A stretch of DNA of 7,421 nt from an uncultured Collinsella sp. GTDB lineage: Bacteria; Actinomycetota; Coriobacteriia; Coriobacteriales; Coriobacteriaceae. The stretch spans positions 1-7,421 of the forward strand of contig UQMO01000078.1 in the NCBI GenBank assembly GCA_900542125.1. The letters are read 5' to 3'. Of this stretch, positions 6,387-7,421 are shown in pieces. The stretch's first letter is position 1, and each line of letters opens with the position of its first letter. The position numbers and the translations under genes were made by a program. The notes beneath the pieces were generated by a model. That model was not told the origin of the DNA. It was given only the letters and a program-made list of their open reading frames with translations, and searched no databases.

Positions 6387-7205
6387 TTAGAACAAACGAA
6401 TACCCAAACCCCTCTTAATCGCCTTGTTCATAACGTCATTAAGTCGCTTAGGCCAATTCGCAATAAAGAAAAGGCAGGTGCAGCATGCGCAAAATGAATC
6501 ATTGTTCAGACGTTCAATCTCATTGAGCAGAAGTTCAGAATGATTGATGCCCGCCACGGTCGCAGCTAAGTCAGCCAGAGACTCGTTTGCAATTGGCATC
6601 ATCTGCTCATTAGTTAACCAAAGCGACCTCAGGGCATGGACGGCAATAATGCAGGCAAATGTAAAACCATCAATACGCCCAATATCCGCAAGCGAATCTC
6701 CCCTCCTGGCAACCCAGTCCTTGTAAGACCGCTGGCCAAAAATCACATCTGAAGGAACAAGGGCGTCATCCAGAGAGAGACACTTCAAGGGATCAAAATC
6801 ACGATATGCTTCAACCGATAGATAGCTCAGATATAGCTGACCCATATCAGTGCTATCGCAGTAATAGTCTTGCATTAGCTCAAGCCGCTTAAAATCGAGC
6901 CGATTGTCCTGAGGATCTAAGTCAAATATGAGCAAGGTGTCTGTAAAACTGGATTCGAGAAGCTGAGCCGCATCATCTTTATCCGAAAGAAGCTCAGCGA
7001 CAAAGGGCTTAAGATCAATTGACTCGAAATCGCAACCGTATTCTTGAAAGAGCTTATCAAGAAAGTCATGAACATTGATCTCGACAGGAACAATTTGATG
7101 ATCATCCGCGAGGCTAAAAGATTCAAATAAACACCCCATCAGCTGAGGCTCGCGTTTAGCGCCTTCAACAATGAGCAGGACGTTCTTTTCAGACGCACCG
7201 TTCAT
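6387..7205 (-). CDS. TOPRIM-like protein, probable nuclease partner of the upstream ATPase
   Basis: 272 residues, no signal peptide or clear membrane segment, so cytoplasmic. The N-terminus has a TOPRIM-like first strand, NVLLIVEGAKREP (E14). A second strand, LLIFDLDPQD (91-100), gives the DxD pair D95/D97, and QLYLSYLSVEAY (123-134, E132) resembles the acidic segment that follows DxD in RloB-like and OLD-type TOPRIM proteins. Residues 135-272 are mostly helical with a cysteine cluster (C239, C241, C242, C244). The ATG is 2 bases after the TAG of an ATPase gene, so the two are translationally coupled. ATPase-TOPRIM pairs of this kind (OLD, RloA/RloB, AbiL-like, PARIS) act in phage defence, where the TOPRIM part cuts nucleic acid. 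That role is inferred here. Sampled GC is about 40-45%, against about 63% in the pel genes, which suggests acquisition by transfer. I cannot name the exact family. Confidence 0.6.
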   Translation of the reverse strand: MNGASEKNVLLIVEGAKREPQLMGCLFESFSLADDHQIVPVEINVHDFLDKLFQEYGCDFESIDLKPFVAELLSDKDDAAQLLESSFTDTLLIFDLDPQDNRLDFKRLELMQDYYCDSTDMGQLYLSYLSVEAYRDFDPLKCLSLDDALVPSDVIFGQRSYKDWVARRGDSLADIGRIDGFTFACIIAVHALRSLWLTNEQMMPIANESLADLAATVAGINHSELLLNEIERLNNDSFCACCTCLFFIANWPKRLNDVMNKAIKRGLGIRLF

Positions 7206-7207
7206 GG

Positions 7208-7382
7208 CTACTCAAACTCTCCAGCTCGGAGGAGCTTCTCAATATTGTTGCCGAGCCTCAACTCACGATCGGTGGAATCGGCCAAGGTTCGAATACCCTC
7301 TTTTACAGAAATTTGATAAACGCAGTCGGGCCTCATTACGCCATTCTTAACAAGCGAAGTGTTGTGGGTGGAGCACAATATC
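7208..7382 (-). CDS. C-terminal fragment of an AAA/ABC-type ATPase (5' part missing)
   Basis: Only the last 57 residues are present. They begin ILCSTHNTSLVKNG, where STHNTSL matches the switch-histidine (H-loop) segment of ABC-type ATPases in the AAA_15/AAA_21 and OLD/RloA groups. RPDCVYQISVKEG and the ending NNIEKLLRAGEFE fit the usual C-terminal tail of these defence-associated ATPases, where 'KNIEKLYLxGxFG' endings are common. Walker A, Walker B and the rest of the protein lie beyond the right edge. Translation of the assembled end appears to start MCIRDR, but those residues come from the adapter (7383-7399) and are not part of the gene. It ends with TAG 2 bases before the TOPRIM-like gene. 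Confidence 0.65.
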
Positions 7383-7421
7383 CTGTCTCTTATACACATC
7401 TGACGCTGCCGACGAAGGCTT
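7383..7421 (-). other. Nextera i5 adapter, reverse complement (sequencing artefact)
   Basis: Positions 7383-7415 are the exact reverse complement of the 33-base Nextera Read 1 adapter seen at the left end. 7416-7421 (AGGCTT) is the beginning of the reverse complement of the same i5 index. Together with positions 4-42 this makes a perfect 39-base terminal inverted repeat that is entirely technical. Confidence 0.98.

Noticed and set aside
4..7421. Terminal inverted repeats of a mobile element, plasmid or linear phage
   Set aside because: The repeated sequence is the Nextera adapter with its i5 index, not genomic.

Overview
The window runs from one sequencing adapter to another. Bases 10-42 and 7383-7415 are the Illumina Nextera Read 1 transposase adapter in opposite orientations. 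The outer flanks (2-9 and 7416-7421) match the Nextera i5 index 508 (CTAAGCCT) and the first six bases of its reverse complement. Only about 43-7382 is biological. Both outermost genes are cut by these ends.

The biological part looks like a high-GC Gram-positive gut actinobacterium, most likely of the Coriobacteriia (Collinsella-like). This rests on sampled GC of about 63% in the large operon, strong Shine-Dalgarno sites, and a Pel-type operon with no outer-membrane parts. The taxon is an inference, not a database result.

Layout, all genes on the minus strand. (1) 43-5954 is a translationally coupled operon read right to left: pelD-like (SDR-like domain, membrane segments, GAF-like region, degenerate GGDEF), pelE-like (two membrane segments plus helical repeats), pelA-like deacetylase (DUF2194 type) and pelF-like glycosyltransferase, truncated by the left end. 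Every junction is a 4-base start/stop overlap. Together they would make, translocate and partly deacetylate a Pel-like cationic hexosamine exopolysaccharide. PelF polymerises, PelD probably senses cyclic-di-GMP, PelE scaffolds, PelA deacetylates, and the expected transporter PelG would lie beyond the left edge. (2) 5955-6386 is non-coding. It holds the pelD ribosome binding site, possible promoter and operator sequences, and two diverged tandem copies of a 126-base element whose terminal inverted repeats change together. (3) 6387-7382 is a low-GC (about 40-45% in sampled lines) two-gene module: the last 57 residues of an AAA/ABC-type ATPase, then, 2 bases later, a 272-residue TOPRIM-like protein. 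This has the look of an OLD/RloAB-type anti-phage pair acquired by horizontal transfer.

The observations most worth following up are the PelD fused to an apparently inactivated SDR domain, the covarying tandem repeat elements at the composition boundary, and the split ATPase-TOPRIM pair.
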